DNA of 64,000 bases from Brasenia schreberi (GCA_036023115.1 JAYKKT010000059.1:6837501-6901500); one strand, 5' to 3'; counted from the stretch's first letter, positions 1 through 11,255 are shown. Numbers and translations are program-made. The notes: a model not told the origin generated them from the letters alone.

Positions 1-150
1 AAAGATGTCATTCTTATTATACTCTAAGAATTCAACATCTCACTCCAAGGTCCTTGTGATTAAATTTATATCCTTTTCAATATCATATAAAGATATACCA
101 CAAAGATATACTATTTAGTTTATCTCTGGATGAGTCTAAGACCTTTACAT
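1..150 (-). mobile_element. Copia fragment, integrase C-terminal linker
   Basis: Read on the minus strand, this matches the linker after the integrase core of the other copia copies here (the stretch ending in a VEFLEDTKND-like peptide). It is the truncated right end of a copia fragment whose remainder is seen complete at 56880-57900. It stops abruptly near 150, where non-copia flank begins. Confidence 0.75.
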
Positions 151-298
151 ATGCCAGGAAGTCCACCTAAACCCAGGTCGTAATAATAAAGCCCACCCAA
201 AATCTAGTCGTGGTAGTATCATGGTTTAGACCAGTTTGAGCAGGCCAGGCTCAGTTAAATACGTCTGGACCTGGAATCTGTTCATACCTGGTTTGTGT

Positions 299-320
299 CT
301 CTCTTTATATACAAAGAGAG
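299..320. promoter_or_regulatory. Palindrome enclosing a TATA-like core
   Basis: Perfect 8-base arms CTCTCTTT and AAAGAGAG flank the core ATATAC, so TTTATATA sits in the centre. It is conserved unchanged at 36459-36480 and 58048-58069. No transcript start can be proven from sequence. Confidence 0.5.
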
Positions 321-369
321 AACTCGTGCAACCTCTAACACATATATACTCATTTCATTCTTTACTTTC

Positions 370-397
370 GATCTATCTATCTATCTATCTATCTATA
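370..397. repeat. (CTAT)n microsatellite
   Basis: About seven tetranucleotide units, followed by a short TA tract. The unit IV copy near 58120 has fewer units, and the unit III copy has only TA repeats. Confidence 0.9.
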
Positions 398-518
398 TGT
401 ATATATATAGGTTTGCCATGTATAATGTGCAATGATGTGCAGATGCACTAACAGCTGGAGCGCATTATGTAGAAACAACTCAAAGGCAGCAGTGAGCACC
501 TATTTGTATTTGTAATGA

Positions 519-542
519 GTATATATATATATATATATATAT
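519..542. repeat. (TA)n microsatellite
   Basis: A run of about 12 TA units. The same site is 87 bases in unit III (36683-36769) and about 24 in unit IV, so it is a length-variable marker of the duplication. Confidence 0.95.
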
Positions 543-1289
543 TCTCACAAAAATATGGTTTTCGTTTTTGACACATTAGGACAAAATTCTCATTCTATAA
601 AATCAAGTCCTTAGGTTTTTGTCTTAAAGATAACATGGTGCAGCTCATAACAGTAATATCCAATACCAGTCCAAGTATCCTGGTCCCAACTTTACATGGG
701 ATTAGACTTGATTTTGGTTTTGTTGACTAATGAAATTCAGATCAATTACTACCAACTACATCAGCCGAAAATCTATTGAGATAAATTAAATCTGATCCGG
801 TTAATACAACAACGCATTATAAGGGATTGGAGTTGATGATGGTAACAATTAAGGCAATTTCGATAAGGTCAATATATAGAGAAATTAATATTCATGATGC
901 GTGCAGCAAGGGTGTTTAAGGTTGGAGTCCTAATCTATCTACAAGTTTCTCGATTTCTTCTAATAAGTTTTTTGTTTCTTTGGGTTATCTTCGTTATCTT
1001 TTCCTGTAGCATCGGGTTTAATACTTATCATCCGGTGTATATAAATATCGATAGGTGAGCAACGAGGTATGAGATTTGTTAATTTTGGTTTTTTGTAGCC
1101 TCTGGTTTAAAAGTACCAAAAGAGAAATAAAATGAACGTTACATGAGGAACCGCCAAGATTAAAACACCTCAAGAAGTCATTACGTTTCCATACTCAAAC
1201 AATCCAAAGAGTGCATCAAAAGATCAAAAACCAAGACTCCGAGAGAGAGAGAGACACCATTAATTGTCCAGAGAATTACTTGAGACCGA

Positions 1290-4200
1290 CTCATAGTCGC
1301 TAGAAGTTGGAGTAGTAGTGCCCGAAGTAACCCCATCCCTTGTGCACCTTGATTTCTCAAGCAATTGTTGTATTATTGTCACAATAAAAGACAACTCACC
1401 CGTTGGTTGTATCTAGCTTCAAATAATGTATGAAGAGGCTAATCCAAACGGCGTGAGCTGCAATCATATGGCAAGCCACATACTCAGTCTCCTATGTATG
1501 CATCGCTACATAACCCTGTTTCTTACAAGCCCAAGAAACAACTCCACCTCCAAACAAGAATATTTGTCCAGAGTTGATTTGTTGTCACCTTTGTTCTGAG
1601 CATTTGAGTATCCTACCACTTTCAATTCATCTATTTGAAAACATAATTTCGTCTTTTATTCCTTTAAGATATTTTAGAATACTTTTCACAGCTATTCAAT
1701 GTTGTCATTAAAGATTATTTTGATATCTACTCATACTGAAATTGATGTCAGGTCTTGTACATAAAATAACATACATCAAGCTCCCTACAACTTATGCATA
1801 AGGAACATTAGGTTTATCGTTTCCTTTACTAGGACAATCAAACTTACTCATGTTTACCCCTTTTGCAATAGGTGTAGATGCAAACTTGCATTTACCAATT
1901 CTAAACTTCTTGAGGATATAATCAATATATCTCTCCTTACTTAGGTATAGGAGTTTAGATTCTCTATTTCGAGAAATCTTTATTCTCAAGATATAAGATG
2001 ATTTTCCCATATCCTTCATTTCAAACTTTGAGTTTAACCATGACTTCGTTTTGACGATAATTTAATTGTCATTCTAAGTCAACAATATGTCATCTACATA
2101 TAATTATAATATGATAAAGTGACTCCCATTGTTTCAGACATATACACAATGGTAAAGTTCATTAGCCATAAACCAAGTTCAATAATGACATTTTGAAAAG
2201 TCAAATACATTGACAATGTGTTAAAGACCATATAGGAATTTTTTCAACCTATATATTTTACCTTCTTAGCCTTCAACTTTGTATCCTTATGGTTGTTGCA
2301 TATATATTATTTTATCTAAGTCCCCATTTAGGAAAGTAATTTTACATCTAATTGATATAAGTCTAAATCATAATAACACTAGGATTATTCTTATAGATGC
2401 AAATTTCATAATAGGAAAATATGTTTCAACATAATTTATCTCATTTTTTTTCGAAAAACCCTTTGCAATCAACATTACTTTAAACTTATTGATTGTTCTA
2501 TCTACCTTATATTTCTTTTTGAAAACTCATTTATACTATATTATAGTTTTCTTTTATTTAGGCAAATCAGCAAATTTCAAACTTGGCTTTTCTTAATGGA
2601 TTCAATTTTCTCATCCACAACTTTTACCCAATCTGATGATTCAGATGAGACAATAGCCTATCGATATGTTAGGTTATTAGTCAGCTCATCTAAATCCACC
2701 GAATTGCATAATTCCTCTACAAGATAAATATGATAATACTTTAAGTAGGATGGAGTGACCCTAGGTCTTTTATATCCACTGAAAGTTTCGATTTATTTAA
2801 GAAGATCATATATAAGTTTAAATGATGATTGATCTAGATCTACTATATTATCAATATTCTTCTCATTACTTTTAAGGATGCCATTCTTAGTATCTTCTAC
2901 ATATTCAACATCCCTACTCTCTATGGGTCAATGGTATTTGTAACAAAATTAGTATCACTTAGATCCTTTAGTATACCTAATAAATATATATCTTAAGGAT
3001 CGATCGTCTAACTTATCTCCATACTCATCAAGAACCTTTATATGAGCAATAAATCACCACCTTCTTAGATGATCTAGGTTTGATTTTATTTCAAAACACA
3101 TCTCATATGGTGTAGATAATATAATTTTACACGACATTCTGTTTTAAATATATACAGTTGTACTCACTGCTTTTTCCTATAATACCCTTGGTAGAGATGT
3201 TCTATTAGCATGGACCTTGTCATATTTAGTAAGGTCCTGTTATATGTTTCTCCTACACCATTCTGTTGAGATGTCCTAGGCATTGTATTTTGCTTTGAAA
3301 TATCAAATTTTTTATAGAATTTTGTAGAAGTATACTTACCATCTCTATCTAATCTCAAGTTTTTCATTGTATGCCCCAATTGATTCTCAACTTCCTCCTT
3401 ATATTCTTTAAATGTTTCAAGTGTCTCAAATTTATGTGATAGGATATATATATATATAGTAATCATTGATAAAGTTTATGAAATATACCTTCTCATGTAA
3501 GGTTCACATAAATCAGTGTTAATGATTTTGTAACAGTGTTGTTGTCCTTCTCATTTTCTTGAAAAATATCTTTCTTGTCATTTTTTCTTTTATATAGATT
3601 TCACATTTACAAATGTATTTCTTGAAATCCTGAAATAAGTCAAATTTGGATAACTTCCTCAACCTTTTAGACTTATATGCCCTAGGCGTTAATACCACAT
3701 GTTTACGTCAACATTAAAGGCACAATCAATATGAGCAAAAGATCATTCTTTTTTACGTAATTTGAACAAACCTTGTTCATCATCAAAAAATCTTGAGAAG
3801 ATTATCCTTTCATGCTTTTCTATCGTTACTTTGTTAGTGACAAACCTTACTTCAAAACCCTTCTTAACTAAGGCAAGGACTGTGACAAAATTGTGTCTTA
3901 TAATTAGCACAATTAGTATATTAGTTAGAACGATCGGTATACCTTGTATATAAATCTTAAAGGACCCCACATTAAAGATATCTAAGAAAATTTTATTTGT
4001 CATATACACCCTATGTTCTCATAGTTTATATTACTTTAGGTCCATAGTCCCTTATTTGCTCTCCGAGATATATCTTGTTGCTCTAGAGTCAATTTACCAA
4101 CTAGACGTTGGGCGATCCATATAAAAGCATTCTGAAATCACATAGATTATATCTTTCTTCTCCGATTGACCGTGTTGTTGATATTTCTATCATTAGTTTT

Positions 4201-5660
4201 TTGTTGTGATAATCTCCTTTTTAGTGCCTCATCTTTGCACAATTAAAACACTTTACTCGAGAAGCATTTTCCTACGATTTCTTAAAATTTTGACATTTTT
4301 TCTTTTAATTTTGACAAACTTTTTATTTGGTTTATTCTTTTTCTAATTTGGTATAGAGCTTCTTCCAATTTTTTCTTGACCTACTAACAACTTGTCCTTA
4401 TTTTTATTCATATGCTATTATTCAATTAGTAGTTTGAGAGGTAACTCAGAAAAGTATGTTTCACTTTCTAATCTCAAGGTCATGACATCCATATTCAATG
4501 AAGAGAGAAGACTATTTAGGATAGTTGATATTTGCATAGCCCTGAGGATAACCGACTTTGCTACAGCTAAGTATGTTTGCATTACCAACATTTAGTTTAC
4601 ATGTTGTACTACATTATCTCCTTCTTTTATTTTGTAAGAGTTGTATTTTTGTAGTAGTAACTGAACATGTAGTTTAGTTGTAGTATTATATTTAGTTGTT
4701 AATCGTATTCTTTAAAAACCCTAATTAGATCATCCTCAATATAAGTTAGCATTATAGTTTTTGTTATGATATCATCTCTAAGGAACGTTTTGTATGCTTC
4801 ATTTTCTTCTTTTGTTGCAATTGGAGTAAGTGGTGAAACTGCATCCTTTAAAACATAGTTTATATCTTCAAATGTAAGTGTTAAAGGGATATGCCTTTTC
4901 CATACTTAGAAACTTAGATCATTCAGTTTTTCTGTTTTTGCCAACTCTGATACACAAATCCTAGAATTCATTTTAATTTGTTTAGCAAAAATAATAATTG
5001 GATGATCTAAAAAAGAAACAATCAACCACGTGTATTAGTAGTCTGAGTAGTTGACAGTAATATATATGTATTATTTTGAAAAATATGTCAAAGTACCTAT
5101 GAATATTTTCAGTTGATAATTAAATATTAATTGGAAAAACTCTTAACTTGATTCTATTATTTTAGAATCAACTAAGGGATGAAACCATAATTTTTTCATT
5201 TATATCGTGTCATTGTAATTTTCCAAAAACCTAAGATGCAAACTAAGAATTTTACCTTTTTGTCCTATTTTGATATTTTTAAAAAAAACTTGGAAAAAAT
5301 AATAAAAAGGTACAAAGGGTAGATGGATAATTATACCCCTCAACTCATTTTTTAATTTTCTTAAAAAGATAGGGGTAATACTATCTTTTTCACATAGTGG
5401 TAAAATTGTGAATTTTCAAACATACAGAGATAACTTTGTACTTTCATAGCTTGACAGTTTTATATTTTCACTATTAAAGGCAAAACTATCTTTTACTAAA
5501 AAATATCTATGTCTTTTGTAATTTCACTTAGTAGTAGTTTTATAAAATAAAAAATAATGCTTTTGAAAAACCGCTAATGGTTTTTCAAAAATTGAGTGGT
5601 TTCAGCTACTCACACTTTAAAAAATGGGGGCGATCAATGATTCGAGAAGAGAGAGGGAGA
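1290..5660 (-). mobile_element. Degenerate Ty1/copia element, unit I
   Basis: Minus-strand copia with no LTR kept at either end. Reading down the coordinates: AT-rich 5' leader (5660-5000), gag (about 4960-4380), a protease remnant with a DSRATRYI-like peptide (about 4130-4090), GAG-pre-integrase (3700-3600), integrase (3480-3160, including QQNGVGETYN), linker (2950-2600), reverse transcriptase (2580-1790, with a recognisable YVDD codon run near 2095) and an RNase H remnant (about 1690-1340). Each domain sits in short frames broken by stops and frameshifts, so no protein is possible. It is allelic by duplication to 24168-27650, 37944-42540 and 59000-63300. Confidence 0.9.
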
Positions 5661-5766
5661 GTATAACTAAATGGAAGAGAGAGAAGGAGGGAGGGAGAAG
5701 AAGGGACTAGGCGAACAACGAAAGAGGCCTTATCGATGAAATTGGTGGTTTAGAAAGAAGCCTTAC

Positions 5767-5952
5767 CGTTCGTGGCAGCCACTCTGACGAGCTTTCGGCC
5801 ATAGTGAAATTTGACATGGCGCACATGGGCTCCGACTGATGGAACTCTGGTCGCTGGCGAGTTAATTGGTTTAAGAAATGGGTTTTGCCGACGTAGGAAT
5901 CGCCAACAACCAAAATCTTGAAAAAATTGCTCTCGTAAGACTCCCCATGATG
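5767..5952 (-). pseudogene. RabA/Rab11-like GTPase exon 1 fragment, inverted copy (unit I)
   Basis: The minus strand encodes FFKILVVGDSYVGKTHF, the P-loop (G1, GDSxVGKT/S) that opens Rab small GTPases. A one-base frame change follows after the LTRQRPEF stretch. In the next frame the sister copies (for example 63449-63650) align without gaps to the Rab11 switch I to G3 segment, from PSVG (for STIG) to GIWDSGCHER (for QIWDTAGQER). An intron donor (GTAAGG on the minus strand) follows at the expected RabA position. Here some 16 bases before the G3 motif are also missing. Rab GTPases direct vesicle traffic, but this fragment cannot make a GTPase. It lies just upstream of the copia leader and in the same orientation. 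Confidence 0.7.
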
Positions 5953-6640
5953 TCCATGATAACAGAAGACTTAGAAGTTAGGACAACGACCAAGGAAGAT
6001 GATGAATATGAAAAACTGGCAGCAAGAAGTGTTTGACGAATAGATTGGCAATGGGGAGTCACTTGGAGATATCAGAGGGTTTATATGACACGTCAACGTC
6101 ATCCTATATATAAGGGAAGTATTTTGTGTTTCATTGCTTGATCGAGTGCTCGGGAAAATGACGGAACCCCGTCATGTCCCATTTCTAAGTGAAGAACCAA
6201 TGGTTGATAAAAGTTCCACTGTGAGAACAAAACTTTCCTTTCCCAAGGTATAACATCCGACTGGTTAGCTTAGCTCGTAGAAATACAAGTTTGATAATTT
6301 CATGTATTTCTTTACAAATTGGAGACGCCAAACTACATTTATGTCCATATGTGCCTTTCACATTCATCCATTGGCCTTGAGTCTTTAGAAAAATGCCCAA
6401 ATGTTTACAAACTTTTACATGTTATACAGCACAACAATCGCCTTTTCCCATGTTAAATGAAATTTTTTGTTTCTACAAAGCAATTTATAAAATTCATGTC
6501 GCCCGTTGTTTTTACAACAATCGCCTTCTCCCTTTACACGCAATGTTGACAAGTACCATTTCTCTCCCATCTCGCCCGTTGTTTTCCCCTTTTCTACGTC
6601 TTCTGAATTCTTGGCCACGATTGGGGAAAGCCTTTGGAGA
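5953..6640. other. Spacer between the two Rab fragments
   Basis: About 690 bases present in all four units with small indels. The stretch 6185-6400 stays mostly open on the minus strand (with a peptide around KTQGQWMNVKGT), and unit II keeps a similar frame at 28111-28311. I do not recognise this peptide, and indels differ between copies. It is best treated as non-coding or as part of a decayed gene. Confidence 0.45.
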
Positions 6641-7120
6641 GCTATTTTCTCAACATTTTGCTCGGCGATTTCTGCATCGGAAAACACCAGTTCTTCAACT
6701 GGATTGACTCACCAGCGACCACAGTTCCATTGGCGATGGTTCGGGGTCCGTTTTGGCCCTTTCAAATTTCACTATGACCGAAATCTCGTCAGGGTTGGCA
6801 TCTGGGATACTGGCTGCCATCAAAGGTGAGGCTTCTTTCTATACCACAAATTCCTTTGAGATTGCTGCTTTGGAAACGAGATCACTTTTAGGTAAAATTC
6901 CTTGCATTTGAAGGGTTGGCTAAGAGATCTGAGGCTGTACGAGAAAGAAAATATCGTGGTGGCGGAGGTGGGAAGCAAATCAGATATTAGATTCATCCGG
7001 GCTGCTGACTGAGAAGAAGCAGCCGAATTCGCTATCTACCAGAGAGGGACTGAGCTTCGAGATGGAGATGTCCGCAGCCGACAACACAAAGAAAGAAAGG
7101 TAGAGAAGGGATGGGGCAAC
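6641..7120 (+). pseudogene. RabA/Rab11-like GTPase pseudogene (unit I)
   Basis: The exon 1 remnant (about 6641-6825) encodes a degenerate P-loop, GDFCIGKH (6664-6687), then after a frame change KFHYDRNLVRVGIWDTGCHQR, the counterpart of the Rab switch I to WDTAGQER (G3) segment, ending at a GTGAGG donor. After about 90 bases, an exon 2 remnant (about 6914-7090) encodes WLRDLRLYEKENIVVAEVGS followed by KSD, which is G4 (GNKSD) with N changed to S. A further frame change then gives a REGLSF..EMSA peptide resembling the G5 region of RabA2. The segment between switch II and helix 3 is missing. Stops and frameshifts make it a pseudogene. It faces away from the minus-strand exon 1 fragment 700 bases upstream. 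Confidence 0.75.
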
Positions 7121-9038
7121 TTCCGGCACCAGTATCACTTCTATCGACTATGCTCTTTGGATTGTTTGAGTAGGGTAAACCTCAATGTTTTGCACCATAA
7201 GCAGTCAGGGACTTAGTTATATACTGATATATAACAGCTCTTGAGCCTTGCAGCTATTTTGAAGTTGCAATAATCATTAATAAACAAACATGACCGACAG
7301 CCGTTTTGAAGTTGCTTTGTCAATTTCTTACGTTGATGGTCATATTTCATTTTTATTCATGATGATATCCAGTGGCGAAAATACAATGACCTTTTGTAAC
7401 GGATAATGGACGTTGTTCAAGATAAACTTTGAGATCTTTGGTCCCAAATATGGCCAACTCGTAATTCACCTCAAGTAGCTCCTTTAACCAAAAGCAAAAC
7501 TCAGAAAAAGAAATATTTAATTGGTTCGCGAAGGAAATATGCCCTGAGGCAACTGAAGTGTTTGTACGAGGGTCACTAATATATATGCGAAAAATTAGTT
7601 GTATCACATCAACCACGCCAATTGTAGGTCACATGCCATTATGGAGGAAATTCTTAATAACATTTTCTTAGTAACTATTTACTCGATGCTTGGATTTTCC
7701 AAACCACGCCAAGAGCTTGAAAGTCTATACGGACTTTGCTTTGCTAAGAAAATGGTTTGGTGCGTATTACAATTGTTGGTAACACAGCCATTGAATAGAA
7801 AAAAAGGAGCAACGAATATGCATTAAATGTAACTAATATGTGGTTTTTCCGTACCACTAAAGAAAGACGAGAAAGAGAATGGCTCGATACTTCAATGCAG
7901 CGTGCACGACATAACAAACAAGACCCAGAAATGAAGAAAGATTCGGCTGTTACATAATGGAAGGAGAAGACACTGTTGTAGCGGCTACAACTCTTCGTCG
8001 AGGCACACCACCAACTCTGGCTTTCTGCGCTGCTTCTCTCTCTCCTTTGCTAGGTGAGTTTCTATTAGATAATTTTCAAAACAATGAAAAATGTTTCAGC
8101 AATTATCAAACAGTTAGGACTTCAAAAAAATGTATAACAAGATAGGCACGTATATCAAGAAGTAGTGCCAAACATAATATGGAGCATGATGACTCTTCAA
8201 ACGATCTATAAGGAGATGGATCTGACCAATATTTTTGGCATATGAGATAAGAGGTTATATAATATAGAATCATCTAGAAGAAGAAGCATAAGCATTAATA
8301 ATGTTGCCTAAGATTTTTCATTTTCTCATAAGTTTAGTTTCTTCATAAAAAAATAGTAAAAATTATTATTCTATTAACATTATCGACGTCTAGCTTTTGT
8401 TATATTCATAAGACCTGATGTTTAATGTATTTTGGAGGGAATTCATCAGGAATTGATTGCCTATTGAAAGTTGCATTTGGCGATACCGAATTAAGCCTAC
8501 AGAAAAGTGTAAAATATCACATCGGATGAAGATGCTGCACAATATTTTTTGCTTGTTTGTTATTTGAATTTTATGTGCAAATTTTATTAATTAAAGAATT
8601 GGAGAGTGGTTCAACTCTATGAGCATCGACAATCTCTCTCTTTGGAATGGGCTCCAACAGTTTTACCTTCCTATGTCATTCTGCCTGCCTAGCCACCAGC
8701 ACATCTTAATTTTTGCGGATAGAAGCCCTTTCGCCCGCTGCCACTGCCACTACTTCCAAACTCAACCCCTCTAACTCACTCTCAAAAGTTGTCGTGTTGG
8801 GTCAGGGTTAACATGAACACAATCGAATCATCTGCTTGAAGTGCATGCTGACACGTATAGAAAACATGTGTTTGTGTGGATTATCTTTCACACGAAGACG
8901 AAACTCACAAGACACAAACATGATAAGTCGACACATTTTCTCAGCCCTAGTTGTTTCTGCTGCCATTTGGGAATAAAGATATATGTTACTCCTTGTATAT
9001 GGAGATATGCACGGTTGCTTGCACGGCTCCTTTTTCTG
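7121..9038. other. Unassigned intergenic DNA shared by units I and II
   Basis: The sequence aligns with 29040-31460. Short open frames at 7353-7616 (minus) and 8841-9101 (plus) have partners in unit II, but indels break them and no domain is recognisable. Unit I lacks a ~930-base stretch found in unit II (29461-30392). Unit II instead lacks about 7990-8275. I see no supportable gene. Confidence 0.6.
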
Positions 9039-9137
9039 CTAACATGGGACATGATAGGGCTCTGTGGAAAAAAAAGAATCCATGTAGCCGACCCCGTCTA
9101 GTATGGAAAAAAGGCTTAGTTGTTGTTTGTTGTATAT
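9039..9137 (+). mobile_element. 5'-truncated RTE-type LINE 3' end
   Basis: Roughly 100 bases present here but not at the matching site in unit II (near 31475). They encode, with a frameshift, the end of a plant RTE-type LINE open reading frame (KKRIHVADP), followed by an AAGGCTTAG and TTG-rich tail typical of these elements. This fits insertion of a severely 5'-truncated LINE after the units had separated. Confidence 0.6.
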
Positions 9138-10029
9138 TTAGATATTTTTATCAGTTCACCGTCTATTCTGTTGCTTGCTATCTTTCGTTATTGTTTGTAT
9201 TTTCCCACTCCTTTTGCTGCAAAGACTCAATAAATAGAGGCAAACAGCTACACCATTCTCTTTTCCTCTTTGGAAGGGTTTGCTGAGTACAAGAGTGCTC
9301 CATTCCAATGCCAAATTCAGTACGTATTGTCAGTTGTAATACAGACCCAAATCTACAATGCTACAATCCACCACCCCATTCGCAGTGCAAAGTAGGTATT
9401 TTTTCTGCGTGGAGTCCCAAAATACATACAGAATTGAAAACTTTACCAAAGCATAGGCAAAGCAAGGATGTGAGTCGATGTGATCTTGGTGACGACCAAA
9501 TCTTTGTCGAAAAGAGACGACAGCAAATCCAGATTCTAAAGCATCACCAATCTCAATATCCCAAGAGCTTCCATCAGATAGTCAACATACATCAGATCTT
9601 AGTGAAATGACTCTGTCTATGCCAACTCCAGTGCAAATATTTGAAAAGAAAGAACCAATGGCATATTCACAAGTTTAATGATTTCTAAGCTAAAGGTAAT
9701 GATTTCATATTCATATTTTGCTAATGACTTCTATTGTTCATACTGCCAGCTCCAAATCACATTTCCCTCTCTCTCTCTCTCTCTCTCTCGTTTCCTGTTA
9801 CGAAGATCATCTTATTCTACTTGAAAGTGTCTTCTCTTCAGGACTTACTAGGACACGTTCCATTGATGCTTTGGCTGCGAGAACATAAACATCTTTTTTT
9901 TGGACCTGTTTTTTTTTATGATTAATTATACTATTACTTTATACTTTCTTTGACGCTACTAGACCTACCACGGATGGTTTCATCCATGGTTGTTAGTGCC
10001 TTTCCACGACACCAAAGATGCTTGAGCAA
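9138..10029. other. Unassigned DNA with CT microsatellite
   Basis: Aligns with about 31540-32360 in unit II. It contains an ATAAATAG TATA-like site near 9229 ahead of a frame at 9308-9610 that encodes nothing I recognise, and a (CT)n run at 9766-9789. The frame at 9308 is not preserved in unit II because of indels, so I do not call a gene. Confidence 0.5.
9766..9789. repeat. (CT)n microsatellite
   Basis: About 12 CT units; the unit II counterpart (32113-32140) has about 14. Confidence 0.95.
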
Positions 10030-10397
10030 TGAATTAAGAGTATAATTATTCTCATATACAAGAACAAGCATATATTAAAAATAATGTAAGTAATCAAGGT
10101 ACAAAGTTGATGAACCATACAATGAAATTATCGGAAAAAATTATTGAATAAAGGTTGAGACAAATATCAAATGCAATGGATAACTAATTTAAATTGATGA
10201 TAGAGAGATCTATTGTTGAAGCTATTTACCGACAGAGATGTCTTGTGGAATATTTTATAATAAAAGAGAAGAACATTTACAAGGTATTTATTGATTTATA
10301 GAAGCTTATGATAGAACACCAAAACGGACTTTTTTGGCAAAAAGAGAAATGTCTGTGAGGACTCATGAAGGAATGACAACATAAAGGATGGTATGTT
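10030..10397 (+). mobile_element. RTE-type LINE, reverse transcriptase part (left half)
   Basis: The plus strand encodes a broken reverse transcriptase: ERSIVEAIYRQRCLVEYF, then KNIYKVFIDL (10287-10298 for FIDL), matching the GRST.EAI and VFIDLEKAYD motifs of plant non-LTR retrotransposons. The motif A aspartate is kept, followed at once by a stop. The element is interrupted by later insertions and resumes near 16681. It is absent from the matching position of unit II. Confidence 0.75.
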
Positions 10398-10499
10398 AAA
10401 ATTTGAAATAATTTCAATACTCTACATAACTAAAGCTAACTATACTAAAAAACAACGCCCTTTGATGTTTTGCTTTGGTTATCATAAAATGGAAAGTAT

Positions 10500-10504
10500 G
10501 ATAG
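10500..10504. repeat. Target-site duplication GATAG, left
   Basis: Five bases directly before the TG of the 5' LTR, repeated exactly at 16482-16486 after the CA of the 3' LTR. This fixes the ends of the copia element. Confidence 0.9.
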
Positions 10505-10850
10505 TGTTATAGTATTGTGGCCATTCTCGGCTCAAGTAACGGCTGGACTGGCCATCCAGTTCGTTACCTAGAGATAAGGCCAGATTGGTAACGGACGACC
10601 GTTACTAGGATTTTCGATAACGATCATCCGTTACAAGCTCTAAGACAAGGGAAGCCGCAAGCGGATAAGCACGACGAAGGGAGAGCACCTGCATATAAAG
10701 GCATGAATTACAGACACTCGAAACATAGTGTCGAAAAATACTTGAAAGAAAAGAAAAAAAGCAGAAGAGTGTATCTTCGTTTGTGCGAGACCCTACGTGG
10801 GAACCTCGTATCATCCAACATCCGCTGCCTACTCATCAGCAAGAAGGCCA
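10505..10850 (+). repeat. 5' LTR of copia A, recognisable part
   Basis: Aligns with 16029-16405 of the 3' LTR. It carries a TATA box (TATAAAG, 10694-10700) and MYB-core palindromes. Similarity stops near 10850, where a GC-rich insert replaces the last ~78 bases of the LTR. Confidence 0.85.
10588..10605. promoter_or_regulatory. U3 palindrome with MYB-core sites (5' LTR)
   Basis: Arms GTAACGG and CCGTTAC around ACGA. Each arm holds a CNGTTR core (CCGTTA), the classic plant MYB recognition core. The same palindrome lies at 16141-16158 in the 3' LTR, with a related one at 16170-16187. Binding is an inference. Confidence 0.45.
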
Positions 10851-11160
10851 TCAAGGCCAAGGCCGAATGTCCAAAACCGAACAGCCACAGCCAAGAGCTC
10901 GAAGGCAAAAACCCGAGGTAGGCCGGCAAGAGCTGAAGGTGAAAACCAGAGGCAGGCCGGCAAGAGCTGAAGGCCGACCAGAGGCAAACCGCAAAACAGA
11001 AGCGACAGGTCGGCCAGAGGCATAGCCGCAAAAACAGAAGCGACAGGTCGGCAAGCCACAGCCAGAGGGCGGCAGGATGAGTGGCCGGCAAGAGAAGACG
11101 CTAGGGATGCTGACAGCCGATGAACGACCAGAGGAACCCATTGGGCAGGACCTCCTTCGG
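10850..11160. repeat. GC-rich minisatellite-like insert in the 5' LTR
   Basis: Strikingly GC-rich in an AT-rich window. Two local direct duplications are visible: a ~33-base unit around GGCCGGCAAGAGCTGAAGG (10920-10980) and a ~37-base unit around AACAGAAGCGACAGGTCGG (10980-11055). It has no counterpart in the 3' LTR. Because it is GC-rich and poor in stops, long spurious frames appear on both strands; none resembles a protein I know. Confidence 0.7.
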
Positions 11161-11234
11161 CCAATCCCTCTCGCACTCTCTTTTTCCCTCTCTCTGATCT
11201 TTTCAAAGACTCTCTCTCTCTCTCTTTGTGTAAT

Positions 11235-11255
11235 AAAACGCTGTTAAAGCGTTTT
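11235..11255. other. Short perfect hairpin in copia A leader
   Basis: Arms AAAACGCT and AGCGTTTT with a 5-base loop, followed by T-rich sequence. It lies between the altered 5' LTR and gag. It could fold in the genomic RNA; function unknown. Confidence 0.5.

Larger units (their letters stand above)
151..1258. other. Conserved non-coding flank, first copy
   Basis: About 1.1 kb without a credible reading frame, present three times (also 36243-37463 and 57900-58960). It holds a palindrome around a TATA-like core (299-320), a (CTAT)n tract, a (TA)n tract and a terminal GA-rich run (about 1242-1256). The layout resembles a promoter or an LTR, but no TG/CA ends or target duplication could be matched, so its identity is open. 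Confidence 0.6.
1..6337. repeat. Left copy of duplicated block (units I/IV)
   Basis: This block aligns end to end with 57750-64000 at an offset of about 57.7 kb. By eye the first ~280 bases differ at about 8 positions. Both copies share derived changes missing from the 35.6-43.5 kb copy: loss of a copia stretch, the same ~80-base sequence near 1260-1345, and loss of a copia 3' LTR. This suggests a recent large tandem duplication. The window ends inside the right copy, so its true extent is unknown. Confidence 0.9.

Noticed and set aside
299..320. Calling the palindrome a transcription-factor operator
   Set aside because: Its three copies are identical through duplication, which gives no independent support for function.
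7353..7616. 87-codon minus-strand frame
   Set aside because: Its unit II counterpart differs by large indels and neither shows a known domain.
9308..9610. 100-codon plus-strand frame after a TATA-like site
   Set aside because: The matching unit II sequence has frame-breaking indels and the peptide looks random.
10708..11206. Overlapping long minus-strand frames (up to 127 codons) opposite copia A
   Set aside because: They lie in the GC-rich repeat insert, run in several frames at once, and give Leu/Pro/Ala/Ser-rich low-complexity peptides with no domain.
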